Origin: JACKII01 sp041687435
GTDB taxonomy: Bacteria > Pseudomonadota > Alphaproteobacteria > Bin95
Direction: 5' to 3'
Length of the DNA: 64,000 nt
Assembly (NCBI GenBank): GCA_041687435.1
Contig: JAWLBX010000008.1
Coordinates: forward strand, 98,990 to 162,989
The notes below the pieces were generated by a model. That model had not been told where the DNA came from, searched no databases, and worked only from the letters and a program-made list of their open reading frames with translations. Every line of letters begins with the position of its first letter. Position 1 is the stretch's first letter. Shown here in pieces: positions 41,859-50,486 of the stretch. Both the position numbers and the translations under genes were made by a program.

Positions 41859-43015
41859 GCGTCGTCCGTCATCAGCCAGGCAATCTCGCCGCCGCGATAG
41901 GTGAGGGCCAAGCGGCCCTCCATCAGGTCCAGCGCGTGCTGGCCGAACACCTCGCGGCGCCAGCCTTCCAACGCGGCAATGCCCTCGCGCTCGCCGGCCG
42001 ACAGGCGGTCCAGGTCGCTGCTGCTGGCGATGAGCTTCGGTGCCACATTCTCCCGGTCGCAGCACGCCTTCAGCAGCACTTTCAGCAGGTCCGCTGCGGC
42101 GGTGGCGCGGGCGCCTTCCGGCTGGGGGGTGCGCGGGCGGGGGCGTTCGTTCGCCGGCACGTCCAGGCCGGCTTTGACCGCATCCAGAATTTCACGGCCG
42201 ATCCGGCCATCCGCCTGGCCCTTGCCAAGCCCGCGCACGCGGCCGAGCGCCTGCGGCGTGGTCGGCGCCTGGGCGGCGATGTTGAGGATGGTGTCGTCGC
42301 GGACCACCCAGTTGCGCGGCTGGTTCCGCGTCTGCGCCTCGTGCTCGCGCCAAGCGGCGACCTTTTGCAGGACGGCCAGGAATTTCGGTTTGTTGGTCCG
42401 GCTCTTCAAGCGGAGATAGGCTTGTTCCGGATCGCTCTGGTAGGAGGCCGGGTCACTCAGGATGGACATCTCGTCGTCCAGCCAGTGGCTGCGCCCGCTT
42501 TCCTCCAGCCGCCGGGCCAGGCCCGTGTACACATCGCGCAGGTGGGTGACGTCGCCTAGCGCATAGTCGATCTGGGCGTCGGTCAATGGGCGTTCGGCCC
42601 AGTTGGTGAACCGCGAGGCCTTGTCGATTTCCTGGCCGGTGAGCGCTGCCACCAGCTTGTCATAGGCGATGCTGTCGCCGAAGCCGCACACCATTGCGGC
42701 CACCTGGGTGTCGAACAGCGGCGCGGGCACCTGGCCCATGTCATGATAGAAGATTTCCAGGTCCTGCCGGGCGGCGTGGAACACTTTCAGCACGTCCGGG
42801 TTGGCCAGCAGGTCGTAGACCGGCTGGAGATCGATCCCGTCGGCGAGTGTATCGATCGCCGCGGCCTGCTCCGACCCGGCAACCTGGATCAGGCAGAGCT
42901 TGGAATAGTAGGTGCTTTCGCGCAGGAATTCGGTGTCGACCGTGATGAAGGCTTCTCCGGTCAGGGACTCGCAGAAGGCTGCAAGGGTTGCATTGTCTTT
43001 GATCAGCGTGGTCAT
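41855..43015 (-). CDS. rnd: Ribonuclease D
   Basis: A 386-residue 3'-5' exoribonuclease involved in tRNA 3' maturation. The DEDD exonuclease domain covers about 1-190: ITVDTEFLRE (catalytic Asp22 and Glu24), the ExoII segment around FHAARQDLEIFY, and YALGDVTHLRDVY with the third acid. An HRDC domain follows at about 205-290, plus a C-terminal second HRDC-like part. Length is standard. It diverges from aspS by 167 bases. Confidence 0.95.
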   Translation of the reverse strand: MTTLIKDNATLAAFCESLTGEAFITVDTEFLRESTYYSKLCLIQVAGSEQAAAIDTLADGIDLQPVYDLLANPDVLKVFHAARQDLEIFYHDMGQVPAPLFDTQVAAMVCGFGDSIAYDKLVAALTGQEIDKASRFTNWAERPLTDAQIDYALGDVTHLRDVYTGLARRLEESGRSHWLDDEMSILSDPASYQSDPEQAYLRLKSRTNKPKFLAVLQKVAAWREHEAQTRNQPRNWVVRDDTILNIAAQAPTTPQALGRVRGLGKGQADGRIGREILDAVKAGLDVPANERPRPRTPQPEGARATAAADLLKVLLKACCDRENVAPKLIASSSDLDRLSAGEREGIAALEGWRREVFGQHALDLMEGRLALTYRGGEIAWLMTDDA

Positions 43016-43182
43016 ACCTTGGTCCGCTTGAATGGCTCCCTCTTTTCATACAAGACAAGGCAGCAGATGGAAATGGCGGCGGTGGCTTTGGCCCGGAGTG
43101 CGAACCGGTCGCGTTGACAGGCGGGGTTGCATCGCGCACCGAGTGCGGCTCCCCTGCGATGATCGTGTTTTGAGTGGCTCCC

Positions 43183-44976
43183 ATGACCTCGACCCTGCAC
43201 CCCTACCGTTCCCACACCTGCGGCGCGTTGCGTGCCGAGAATGTCGGCCAGACCGTCCGCCTGTCCGGCTGGGTGCATCGCAAGCGCGATCATGGCGGCC
43301 TGCTGTTCATCGACCTGCGCGATCATTACGGACTGACCCAGTGCGTTGTCGATGAGAGCCATGCCCAAGCGTTCATGACCGTCGACCGGCTGCGCAACGA
43401 AACCGTGGTGACCGTGACCGGCGAATGCGTCGCCCGCTCGGCGGCGACGGTGAATCCGAACCTGCCGACCGGCGACATCGAGGTCGCGATCCGGGATATT
43501 GCGATTCAGGGCCCGGCCGACCCGTTGCCGTTGCAGGTCAACTCCGAGGAGGATTACGGCGAGGAGACCCGGCTGCGCTATCGCTTCCTGGACCTGCGGC
43601 GCGAGAAGATGCAGCGCAACATCACGCTGCGGTCCGACGTGATCACCTCCATCCGCCGCCGCATGGTCGACCAGGGCTTCCGCGAGTATCAGACGCCGAT
43701 CCTGACCGCGACCAGCCCGGAAGGTGCGCGCGATTATCTGGTGCCATCGCGTCTGCACCCTGGCAAGTTCTACGCGCTGCCGCAGGCGCCGCAGCAGTTC
43801 AAGCAGTTGCTGATGGTGGCCGGCTTCGACCGCTACTTCCAGATTGCGCCTTGCTTCCGTGACGAGGACGCCCGCGCCGACCGTTCGCCCGGCGAATTCT
43901 ACCAGCTCGATTTTGAGATGAGCTTCGTCACGCAGGAGGACGTATTCGCCGCCATCGAGCCGGTGCTGCAAGGCGTGTTCGAGGAGTTTGCGAACGGCCG
44001 CAGCGTGACAGCGGCGCCGTTCCCGCGCATTCCCTTCGACGAATCGATGCTGAAATACGGCAACGACAAGCCGGACTTGCGCAACCCGATCGAGATTGCC
44101 GACGTGACGGAGGCGTTCCGCGGCTCCGATTTCGGCATTTTCGCGCGCAACATCGAAAAGGGCGCCGTCGTGCGCGCCATTCCGGCGCCGGGAGCCGCCG
44201 CCCGGCCGCGCAGCTTCTTCGACAAGCTGAACGATTGGGCCCGCCACCAGGGCGCGCCGGGCCTTGGCTATATCCAATATGCCGAGGGTGGCGAGGCACG
44301 CGGCCCCATCGCCCGCAATCTGGACGCGGCGCGCGTGCAGCAGATCAAGGAGTTGGCCGGCCTCAAGGATGGCGACGCCGTGTTCTTCGCCTGCGACAAG
44401 GCCCCGGATGCCGCAAAGCTTGCCGGTGTGGCCCGGACCGAGATCGGCACGCAGCTTGGGTTGATTGAGGAGGGCGCGTTCAAATTCTGCTGGATCGTGG
44501 ATTTCCCGATGTACGAATTGGACGACAAGACCGGCAAGATCGAGTTCTCTCATAATCCGTTCTCCATGCCTCAGGGCGGACTGGAGGCGCTGGAGACGCA
44601 AGACCCGCTAACCATCAAGGCATTGCAGTACGATATCGTCTGCAACGGTGTGGAACTATCGTCTGGCGCGATTCGGAACCACCGACCGGAAATCATGTAC
44701 AAGGCGTTTGAGATCGCCGGCTATGGGCACGACGTGGTCGATGCTCGTTTTGGCGGCATGATCAATGCGCTGAAACTGGGAGCGCCGCCGCATGGCGGTT
44801 CGGCGCCTGGCATTGATCGCATCGTCATGCTGCTGGCCGATGAGCCCAACATCCGCGAAGTCATCGCCTTCCCGATGAACCAGCGCGCCGAGGATTTGAT
44901 GATGCAGGCGCCGGCACCGGTCGAAGATGCCCGTCTGCAAGAACTCTGCATCCGTTTGGACCTGCCGCCGGAATGA
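43183..44976 (+). CDS. aspS: Aspartyl-tRNA synthetase
   Basis: A 597-residue class II aminoacyl-tRNA synthetase of the bacterial type. It has an N-terminal OB-fold (about 15-110, SGWVHRKRDHGGLLFIDLRDHYG), motif 2 FRDEDARADR near residue 225, the bacterial GAD insertion at about 280-420 and motif 3 GIDRIVMLLADE. Alphaproteobacteria commonly use a non-discriminating version that also makes Asp-tRNA-Asn; sequence does not settle this here. The first in-frame ATG 9 bases earlier is less likely. TTGACA about 70 bases upstream lacks a matching -10. Confidence 0.97.
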   Translation: MTSTLHPYRSHTCGALRAENVGQTVRLSGWVHRKRDHGGLLFIDLRDHYGLTQCVVDESHAQAFMTVDRLRNETVVTVTGECVARSAATVNPNLPTGDIEVAIRDIAIQGPADPLPLQVNSEEDYGEETRLRYRFLDLRREKMQRNITLRSDVITSIRRRMVDQGFREYQTPILTATSPEGARDYLVPSRLHPGKFYALPQAPQQFKQLLMVAGFDRYFQIAPCFRDEDARADRSPGEFYQLDFEMSFVTQEDVFAAIEPVLQGVFEEFANGRSVTAAPFPRIPFDESMLKYGNDKPDLRNPIEIADVTEAFRGSDFGIFARNIEKGAVVRAIPAPGAAARPRSFFDKLNDWARHQGAPGLGYIQYAEGGEARGPIARNLDAARVQQIKELAGLKDGDAVFFACDKAPDAAKLAGVARTEIGTQLGLIEEGAFKFCWIVDFPMYELDDKTGKIEFSHNPFSMPQGGLEALETQDPLTIKALQYDIVCNGVELSSGAIRNHRPEIMYKAFEIAGYGHDVVDARFGGMINALKLGAPPHGGSAPGIDRIVMLLADEPNIREVIAFPMNQRAEDLMMQAPAPVEDARLQELCIRLDLPPE

Positions 44977-45021
44977 CGGCATGCAGGCGCGTTAACCGCC
45001 TGACAGGGGTGGCCATCCCAA

Positions 45022-45054
45022 GGTGAACCTGATCCAATGGTTTCGAGGTTCACC
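45022..45054. repeat. Inverted repeat between aspS and the SPOR lipoprotein gene
   Basis: GGTGAACC (45022-45029) and GGTTCACC (45047-45054) form a perfect 8-bp dyad with a 17-base centre. It could be an aspS terminator stem without a U-tract, or an operator for the following envelope operon. Position favours either. Confidence 0.5.
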
Positions 45055-45092
45055 GATTGGACCGCGTTCGGGTTTCGGCGTGGAGGGACCAG

Positions 45093-45968
45093 ATGCGAGT
45101 GTTGACGATTGCAGGCGCGGCCATGGCATTCGCCGGCTTGACCGGATGCGGTGTTCCTGTGGCTGTTTCGGTGGCCAGTTACGCGGCGGACGGCGCCAGT
45201 TTCCTTTCGACCGGGCGGAGCGTGACCGATCACGGTATTTCGATCCTGCTACAGGAGGATTGCGCCCTGTTCCGGGCCGTCAAAGGCCAGCCGGTCTGCA
45301 AGCCGATGGCAAGGGACGATCTGGTCTACGATATTGCCTTTGCCCACCGGACTTACGACTATCCCGACCCAGACTTGCCGGAAACGGTCAGAATGCCGGC
45401 TGTGGCGCTCGCGCCGTCGGCAGGCGCCGCGCAGCTTGCATCGGCGGCTTCCCCAACGGCCGTTCAAACCGTGCAGAAGCCCGCAGCGGTCTACCAGCCG
45501 GTGGCATCTGCGGAGGTTGCAGTTGTTCCTGAGGACATTTCGCCAATGCCTCCAACGAGTACAGGGATAGTGGCCGCACAGCCACAGTCTCAGCCTGCGG
45601 CGGTGGTGGCATTGCCACGGGTTCGTCCGGCGGGCAGCGGCTATATGATGGCGCGCGTGCCACCGCCGCGGCCAGCCGCTGGCGGCACGGTTCCGCGGCT
45701 GCGGCCCGGCTACCACGTGGTTGCCGGTGCCTTTGAAATGCGGGCCAATGCGGAGGCGCGGCGGAAGGCGGTGATGGATCAGTTGGCAGGCCTGGGCCAG
45801 CCTAGTCTGCCCGTCAATATCGTGCGGCTGCCCAAAGGCGGCTCTGCCATTTATGTCGTGCTGACACAGCCGGTGGATCGGCCGCACGCCGACGTGCTTA
45901 CCGCCCGGCTGGCGCTGGACCGTGGCGAGACCCCATGGACCTTCCGATCCGGGCACGGTGCATTGTGA
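45093..45968 (+). CDS. SPOR-domain-like lipoprotein
   Basis: A 291-residue exported protein. The signal ends in the lipobox GLTGCGVP (Cys19), predicting attachment to the outer or inner membrane. Residues 20-115 are a small globular part with two cysteines (EEDCALF and GQPVCKP). About 115-205 is a Pro/Ala/Val-rich linker. Residues 205-285 resemble a SPOR peptidoglycan-binding domain (YHVVAGAFEMRANAEARRKAVMDQL, then VRLPKGGSAIYVVLTQPVDR). Chosen start has GGAGGGACC before it. Its stop overlaps the next gene as GTGA, so translation is coupled. Confidence 0.78.
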   Translation: MRVLTIAGAAMAFAGLTGCGVPVAVSVASYAADGASFLSTGRSVTDHGISILLQEDCALFRAVKGQPVCKPMARDDLVYDIAFAHRTYDYPDPDLPETVRMPAVALAPSAGAAQLASAASPTAVQTVQKPAAVYQPVASAEVAVVPEDISPMPPTSTGIVAAQPQSQPAAVVALPRVRPAGSGYMMARVPPPRPAAGGTVPRLRPGYHVVAGAFEMRANAEARRKAVMDQLAGLGQPSLPVNIVRLPKGGSAIYVVLTQPVDRPHADVLTARLALDRGETPWTFRSGHGAL

Positions 45969-46801
45969 CCGTGCTGTCGCTTCGTTCCCTGGCGGTCGGC
46001 ATGGCGGCCGGCGCCGGTGGCCTCTGGGCCGCTGCAACCGTTGCCGCGCCGCCCAGCCTCGTGCCCCATATCGCCGCCTATACCATGCAGGTTTCGCCGA
46101 ATGGCAGCGGCGCGGGCATGTTTGGCGGGCGCGGTGTACTGCAACTGGAATGGCGGCGTGATTGCCAGGGCATGGCCTATTCACAGCACTCGCTTCTGAC
46201 CCTGAAAAGCGATGAGGGCGCCGTGTTCGACAGCGCCGTGCGGATCGAGAGTTGGGAGGCGGCGGACGCCAGCACCTTCCGGTTTCTGCTGGAAAGCAGC
46301 ATCGAGGGAGAGGTGACGGAGGAGGTAAGCGGGCTCGCCGCGCGGCAGAATGACGGCTCGGTTGATGTGCGCTACAGCCTGCCTGCCGAGCAGCGGCGGT
46401 TGATGCCGGCGGAAACGGTGTTCCCATGGCAACAGACGCGCAGCGTGCTGACTGGCGCCAGCACAGGCGTGCGCCAGGCATGGTACCGCCTGTTGCGGGG
46501 TGAAGCCGATGGCGACCCGGTGGGCGTCAGCGTTCATATAGCAGGGGAAGAGGGGCCGCCGGCGGACAGGACGGAATTGGAGTTGCCGGACCGGACGGAC
46601 GATTTGCTGCCCGCACAGGGCTGGCGTGTGGTCAGCGCCTATTTCGAGGACGCGGTCGAATCTGAACCAGCATTCGAGATCGCGGAGACGATGCTGGCAT
46701 CCGGCGTGATTACCCGCGCCACCATTGCTTATCCCGACATGACAATGCGTCTGAAGCTGCAACGCCTCCAGCGTAGCGCGCTGCCGGAATGCGGGGATTG
46801 A
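45965..46801 (+). CDS. eipB: EipB family envelope protein (DUF1849)
   Basis: A 278-residue periplasmic beta-barrel-like protein of the alphaproteobacterial EipB family, required for envelope integrity in Brucella. Seen: N-terminal signal region ending near TVAAPPSLV, the LVPHIAAYTMQVSP strand, CQGMAYSQHSLLTL, GGRGVLQLEW, FLLESSIEGEV. The two cysteines in RRDCQGM and LPECGD match the conserved disulfide. The GTG at 45965 overlaps the preceding stop; an ATG 30 bases upstream is an alternative. Coupling to a SPOR lipoprotein supports a cell-wall role. Confidence 0.9.
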   Translation: MTVLSLRSLAVGMAAGAGGLWAAATVAAPPSLVPHIAAYTMQVSPNGSGAGMFGGRGVLQLEWRRDCQGMAYSQHSLLTLKSDEGAVFDSAVRIESWEAADASTFRFLLESSIEGEVTEEVSGLAARQNDGSVDVRYSLPAEQRRLMPAETVFPWQQTRSVLTGASTGVRQAWYRLLRGEADGDPVGVSVHIAGEEGPPADRTELELPDRTDDLLPAQGWRVVSAYFEDAVESEPAFEIAETMLASGVITRATIAYPDMTMRLKLQRLQRSALPECGD

Positions 46802-46814
46802 CTGGCTTGGCCGT

Positions 46815-47672
46815 CTAGCCCGCCACAGGCTCCGCGCTGCCGCGGATTTGGGTGCGGTGCATCAGGCGGCGGCTGGCTGGGTCGAAGGCGTCGCGGCGGT
46901 GCATGGTGCAGCGGTTGTCCCACATCACCAGATCGCCCACCTGCCATTGCTGCGTCCAGGTGCGGGCGTGCGCGTGCAAATGCGCCCAAAGCGCATCCAG
47001 CAGTTCCTCGCTGTCCGTCGGCGGCAGTTCCATTACGTGCGCGTTCAGGCGGCGGCCGAGATAGAGCGCCGTGCGCCCGCTTTCGGGGTGGCGGATCGCC
47101 AGCGGGTGCACCGCGCCCGGCAATTCCTCCCGCGTGTAGCTTTCCCTGTAGCCCTGCCGCAGCCGGCCATCGCTAGAACGGGTCGCGTCGTGCTTGCAGG
47201 TCAGGCCGTCGAGCCGCTGCTTCATCGTCCCCGGCAGCGATTCGTAGGCGTGGTACATGTCCATGAACCAGGTGTTGCCGCCGGCGGGCGGCACCTCCAG
47301 CGCATAAAGGGCGGAGGCATCGGGTGGCATGTCGATATAGGTCATATCCGAATGCCATTCCGCCTCGCCATCGCCAAGGCCGCCAATGGCCTCCCCATCG
47401 ATCTTGATGTTGGAGATGACGGTGACCTCCGGCCGGTCGGTCATGTAGTTGCGGTTCTTGAAGCCGATTGGCGCCTTCTCCAACTCGCCGAAATAGGCGG
47501 AGAAGTCGGCCATGGCGTCGTCGTCCAGCTTCTGGCTGCGGAAGCGCAGCACCTGGTGCCTGATCCACGCCTCCCTGACCGCTGCGGCCTCCGCCGCAGT
47601 GATGCGCGCGAGATCGAGGCCGGTGATATCCGCACCGATACCGGTATCGAAGGGGGTTACGGTAATGGGCAT
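46815..47672 (-). CDS. TauD/TfdA family 2-oxoglutarate-dependent dioxygenase
   Basis: A 285-residue Fe(II) dioxygenase that couples oxidation of an organic substrate to decarboxylation of 2-oxoglutarate. Seen: the ITGLDLARITAAEAAAVREAWIRHQVLRFR start, EWHSDMTYIDMPP with His/Asp iron ligands, and the third ligand and Arg region in WDNRCTMHRRDAFDP. The substrate is not predictable. The start lies within the last codons of the upstream amidase gene, with a 16-base overlap. Confidence 0.92.
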   Translation of the reverse strand: MPITVTPFDTGIGADITGLDLARITAAEAAAVREAWIRHQVLRFRSQKLDDDAMADFSAYFGELEKAPIGFKNRNYMTDRPEVTVISNIKIDGEAIGGLGDGEAEWHSDMTYIDMPPDASALYALEVPPAGGNTWFMDMYHAYESLPGTMKQRLDGLTCKHDATRSSDGRLRQGYRESYTREELPGAVHPLAIRHPESGRTALYLGRRLNAHVMELPPTDSEELLDALWAHLHAHARTWTQQWQVGDLVMWDNRCTMHRRDAFDPASRRLMHRTQIRGSAEPVAG

Positions 47673-48502
47673 TTCGGTATCCTCCCGATGCTAGAGGCGC
47701 GCGCCGGGCTCAGTAACCGGGCGGCGGCTCGGCGGCGGCGCGAGGGCGGCAGGTTCAGGGTCCAGCCGATGCCGTCCACATCATCCGGCCCGGCCATCAC
47801 GTCCATCATTGTGCGCAGGTCGCTGGCGTTGTGCGTCAGCGGGCCGATGACGGAGATGTCGCTGGCCGCATAGGTCTGCGGCAGCGACTGGCCGCGCGGC
47901 GTCACCACGCCATAGGTGGGCTTGTGGCCGAACACGCCGCAATAATGCGCAGGGTTGCGGATGGAGGCGCCAATGTCGCTGCCGGCCTCCAGAATGGTGA
48001 GCCCCGCCGCCAGCGCCGCCGCCGAGCCGCCGGAGGAGCCGCCCGGCGTGCGGGTGACATCCCACGGGTTGTTCGTTGTGCCGTAGATTTCGTTGAAGGT
48101 CTGCCAATCCGCCAGCATGTAGGGCACGTTCGACTTGCCGAACACGATGGCGCCGGCGTCCTTCATCCGCTGCACCGCGACGGCGTCGGTGTCGGTGACA
48201 TTGTTGCGGAAGTTGGGATTGCCCCACGTGGTGGGCGATCCGGCCACCTGGTAGCTTTCCTTCACCGTCATCGGGATGCCGTGCAGCGGCCCCCAGATCT
48301 GGCCACCGGCCGCGGCGGCGTCGGCCTCATCCGCACGGGCGCGGGCGCCTTCCGCATCCATCCAGACAATCGCATTCAACGCCGGGTTATGCTGCTCGAT
48401 CCGGTCGAGCAGGTGTTCCAACAGGTCGCGGGATTTCAGCCGGCCGCGGACGATCTGGGCGGCGAGGTCGCGGGCGCTTTGATAATGCAGGGGCGCGGTC
48501 AT
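47657..48502 (-). pseudogene. Amidase-signature enzyme, C-terminally truncated
   Basis: A 281-residue fragment of an amidase-signature enzyme (normally about 450-500 residues). The N-terminal part is intact: GIPMTVKESYQVAG with catalytic Lys, and GGSSGGSAAALAAGL with cis-Ser and nucleophile Ser (GSDIGASIRNPA follows). After DDVDGIGWTLNLPPS the sequence turns into an Arg/Ala-rich non-family tail and stops, overlapping the dioxygenase start. About 40 percent of the fold is missing, so the product is probably inactive. The deletion looks like it joined this gene to the TauD gene. Confidence 0.75.
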
Positions 48503-48645
48503 GGTCTGGTCCGGATGCTGTGTCGGGGCTTGCCCCGGCACTCTGCCACCGCCTGCGGCGTTTGCCAACGCAGGGCGGATTGCGGCCTGCTGCGGGACGT
48601 GTAGCATGGCGGGGTCAGGGGATTCGCCAGAGAGGAGCCGCCGCC

Positions 48646-49356
48646 ATGCCGACCCGCCCGCTAGGCCCGGAATTTCACACCTTCACCGCCATTGCCCGCT
48701 GCCCGGAGACCGGCAAGCTGGGCATTGCAACCGCGACGCGCTCGCTGGCCGTCGGTGCGCGGGTGCCGCATGTGCGGCAGCGGCTGGGGGCGGTGGCGAT
48801 CATGGCGATTGCCGACCCCAGACTGGGCGACTTGGCAATGCGGTTGCTGGCAATGGGCTACAAGGCGCCGGCGGTGATCGACCAACTGGTGGCGGCCGAT
48901 CCGCAGCACGAATACCGGCAGCTGGGCGTGATCGACGCCGATGGCTTCGCCGCCGCGCGCACTGGCCAGCACAACCGCGACTGGGCCGGGCATCATGTGC
49001 GCGAGAATTTCATCGCGCTGGGCAATGTGCTGGTTGGGGAAGCGGTGCTGGACGCGATCGAAGAGGGGTACAACGCCCAATCCGGCGCAGCGTTCGAGGA
49101 GCGGCTGATGCTGGCGCTGGAAGCCGGGCGCGACGCCGGCGGCCAGCATGGCGGCCAGAATTCCGCGGCGCTGTTGGTATATGATGACAAACCATTCGCC
49201 CGGGTTGACTTGCGCGTCGATCACCACGAGGAACCGGTGGCGGAACTGCGCCGGGTGTTCGAGGCGTTCAAGCCGGCGATCGACTATTACGCGCTCCGCC
49301 AGGTAAAGGCCGATGTGCCGCCGCTGCACGAAATAGTGCCGGACGAACGGTACTGA
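48646..49356 (+). CDS. DUF1028 family protein (Ntn-hydrolase-like)
   Basis: A 236-residue protein of the DUF1028 family, which has an N-terminal-nucleophile-hydrolase-like pattern but no assigned reaction. The full family pattern is present: HTFTAIARCPETGKLGIA, SLAVGARVPHVRQRLGAVA, DPQHEYRQLGVID, TGQHNRDWAGHH, GNVLVGEAVLDAI, EERLMLALEAGRDAGGQHGGQNSAALLV. ATG 48646 has AGAGGAG upstream. It diverges from the truncated amidase and converges on a glycosyltransferase. A peptide or amide substrate is possible given the amidase neighbour. Confidence 0.88.
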   Translation: MPTRPLGPEFHTFTAIARCPETGKLGIATATRSLAVGARVPHVRQRLGAVAIMAIADPRLGDLAMRLLAMGYKAPAVIDQLVAADPQHEYRQLGVIDADGFAAARTGQHNRDWAGHHVRENFIALGNVLVGEAVLDAIEEGYNAQSGAAFEERLMLALEAGRDAGGQHGGQNSAALLVYDDKPFARVDLRVDHHEEPVAELRRVFEAFKPAIDYYALRQVKADVPPLHEIVPDERY

Positions 49357-49364
49357 GGCGAACC

Positions 49365-50486
49365 TTACCGCCCGCGCGCTATCGCTTCCTGGAACAGGCG
49401 GTCGTAGGTCGCCAGCATCCGGTCCAGCCCATAGGTGGCCCGGACGTGCGCGCGGTTTGCCTCGCCAATGCGGGCCGTCGCCGCGGGGTCGGTAACGATC
49501 CAGCGCAACCTTTCCGCGAAGGCCGCTTCGTCCTCTCTGGCGACCACGCATTCGCCGGTCACGCTGGGGGCCAGCATCTGGCGCACATCGCCGACATCGG
49601 TGGCAATCACCGGCAGGCCGGCGGCCATGGCCTCGATCACGCTGTAGGGCATCTGTTCCGTGTCGGACGACAGGGCGAAAATGTCGAAAGCGGCCTGCGC
49701 GCGTTCCGGCCGGTCGGTGTGCCCAAGGAAGGCGACGCGCTCACCAAGGCCAAGCTGGTCTGCCTCAGCCTTCAAATCCCCGGCGGCGGGGCCATCGCCG
49801 GCGATGGCGAGGCGGACGGGCAGGTCGCCCAGCGTCGCAAAGGCGCGCAGCAGGCGGCCGATATTCTTCTCCGCCCGCAGCATGCCAAGCGTGCCGATGA
49901 CGGTGTGTTCCGGGTCAAACGGCGTTGGCAGGGGTTCGGCATCGGCGAAGCGGTCCAACTCGATGCCATTGGGCACAAAGTGACAGCGCTTTTGCGGAAT
50001 GCGCCAGACGGTGCGGGCAATGGTTTCCAGGGTGCGCGAGGGCACCACCAACTGGCAGGGGCCGCCGATGGCGATGCGGCGGGTCCAGACGCGGCGGGGG
50101 ATCTGGCGGCCGGCCTCTTCCGGGCCGAACCCATCCTCGCAGTGCAATTGCGGCGCAAGGCGGAGGATGCGATTGACCAATGCCCACTCGATTGCGCCCC
50201 AGTTGTAGGACAGCAGCAGGTCCGGCTTGTGCTCGCGGAGAACGCCCGCGATGCGGCCCAGGTTCGCGAACGACAGGCCGCTGCCTTTCTCCATCGGTAG
50301 CGATACAATTTCGAAGGGAACACCCGGCGCAATGCCGTCGGTTTCTTTGGTGTTGCCGTCCATCGCGACCAGGGCGTGCCGGTAGCGCGGGCCGAAGGCG
50401 TTGGCGATTTGGATGAACCGCCGCTGCGGCCCGCCCATGGCAAAGGTGGAAAAGGCGTGCAGCAGCAGGGGGGCATTAGCCGCCAT
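49365..50486 (-). CDS. GT4-type glycosyltransferase
   Basis: A 373-residue GT-B fold glycosyltransferase. Seen: the LHAFSTFAMGGPQRRFIQ acceptor-side loop, VPNGIELDRF, IGTLGMLRAEKNIGRLLRA, and the EX7E donor site SSDTEQMPYSVIEAMAAGLPVIAT. Likely forms a glycosidic bond in a cell-surface polysaccharide or glycolipid. It is downstream of the fused dehydrogenase/epimerase gene and overlaps its 3' end by 11 bases, so they are one operon. This gene marks the left edge of the surface-glycan locus. Confidence 0.9.
   Translation of the reverse strand: MAANAPLLLHAFSTFAMGGPQRRFIQIANAFGPRYRHALVAMDGNTKETDGIAPGVPFEIVSLPMEKGSGLSFANLGRIAGVLREHKPDLLLSYNWGAIEWALVNRILRLAPQLHCEDGFGPEEAGRQIPRRVWTRRIAIGGPCQLVVPSRTLETIARTVWRIPQKRCHFVPNGIELDRFADAEPLPTPFDPEHTVIGTLGMLRAEKNIGRLLRAFATLGDLPVRLAIAGDGPAAGDLKAEADQLGLGERVAFLGHTDRPERAQAAFDIFALSSDTEQMPYSVIEAMAAGLPVIATDVGDVRQMLAPSVTGECVVAREDEAAFAERLRWIVTDPAATARIGEANRAHVRATYGLDRMLATYDRLFQEAIARGR

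Noticed and set aside
43012..44601. A 529-codon open frame antisense to aspS
   Set aside because: aspS is certain on the plus strand. The antisense translation has no recognisable domain and is typical of shadow frames in GC-rich DNA.
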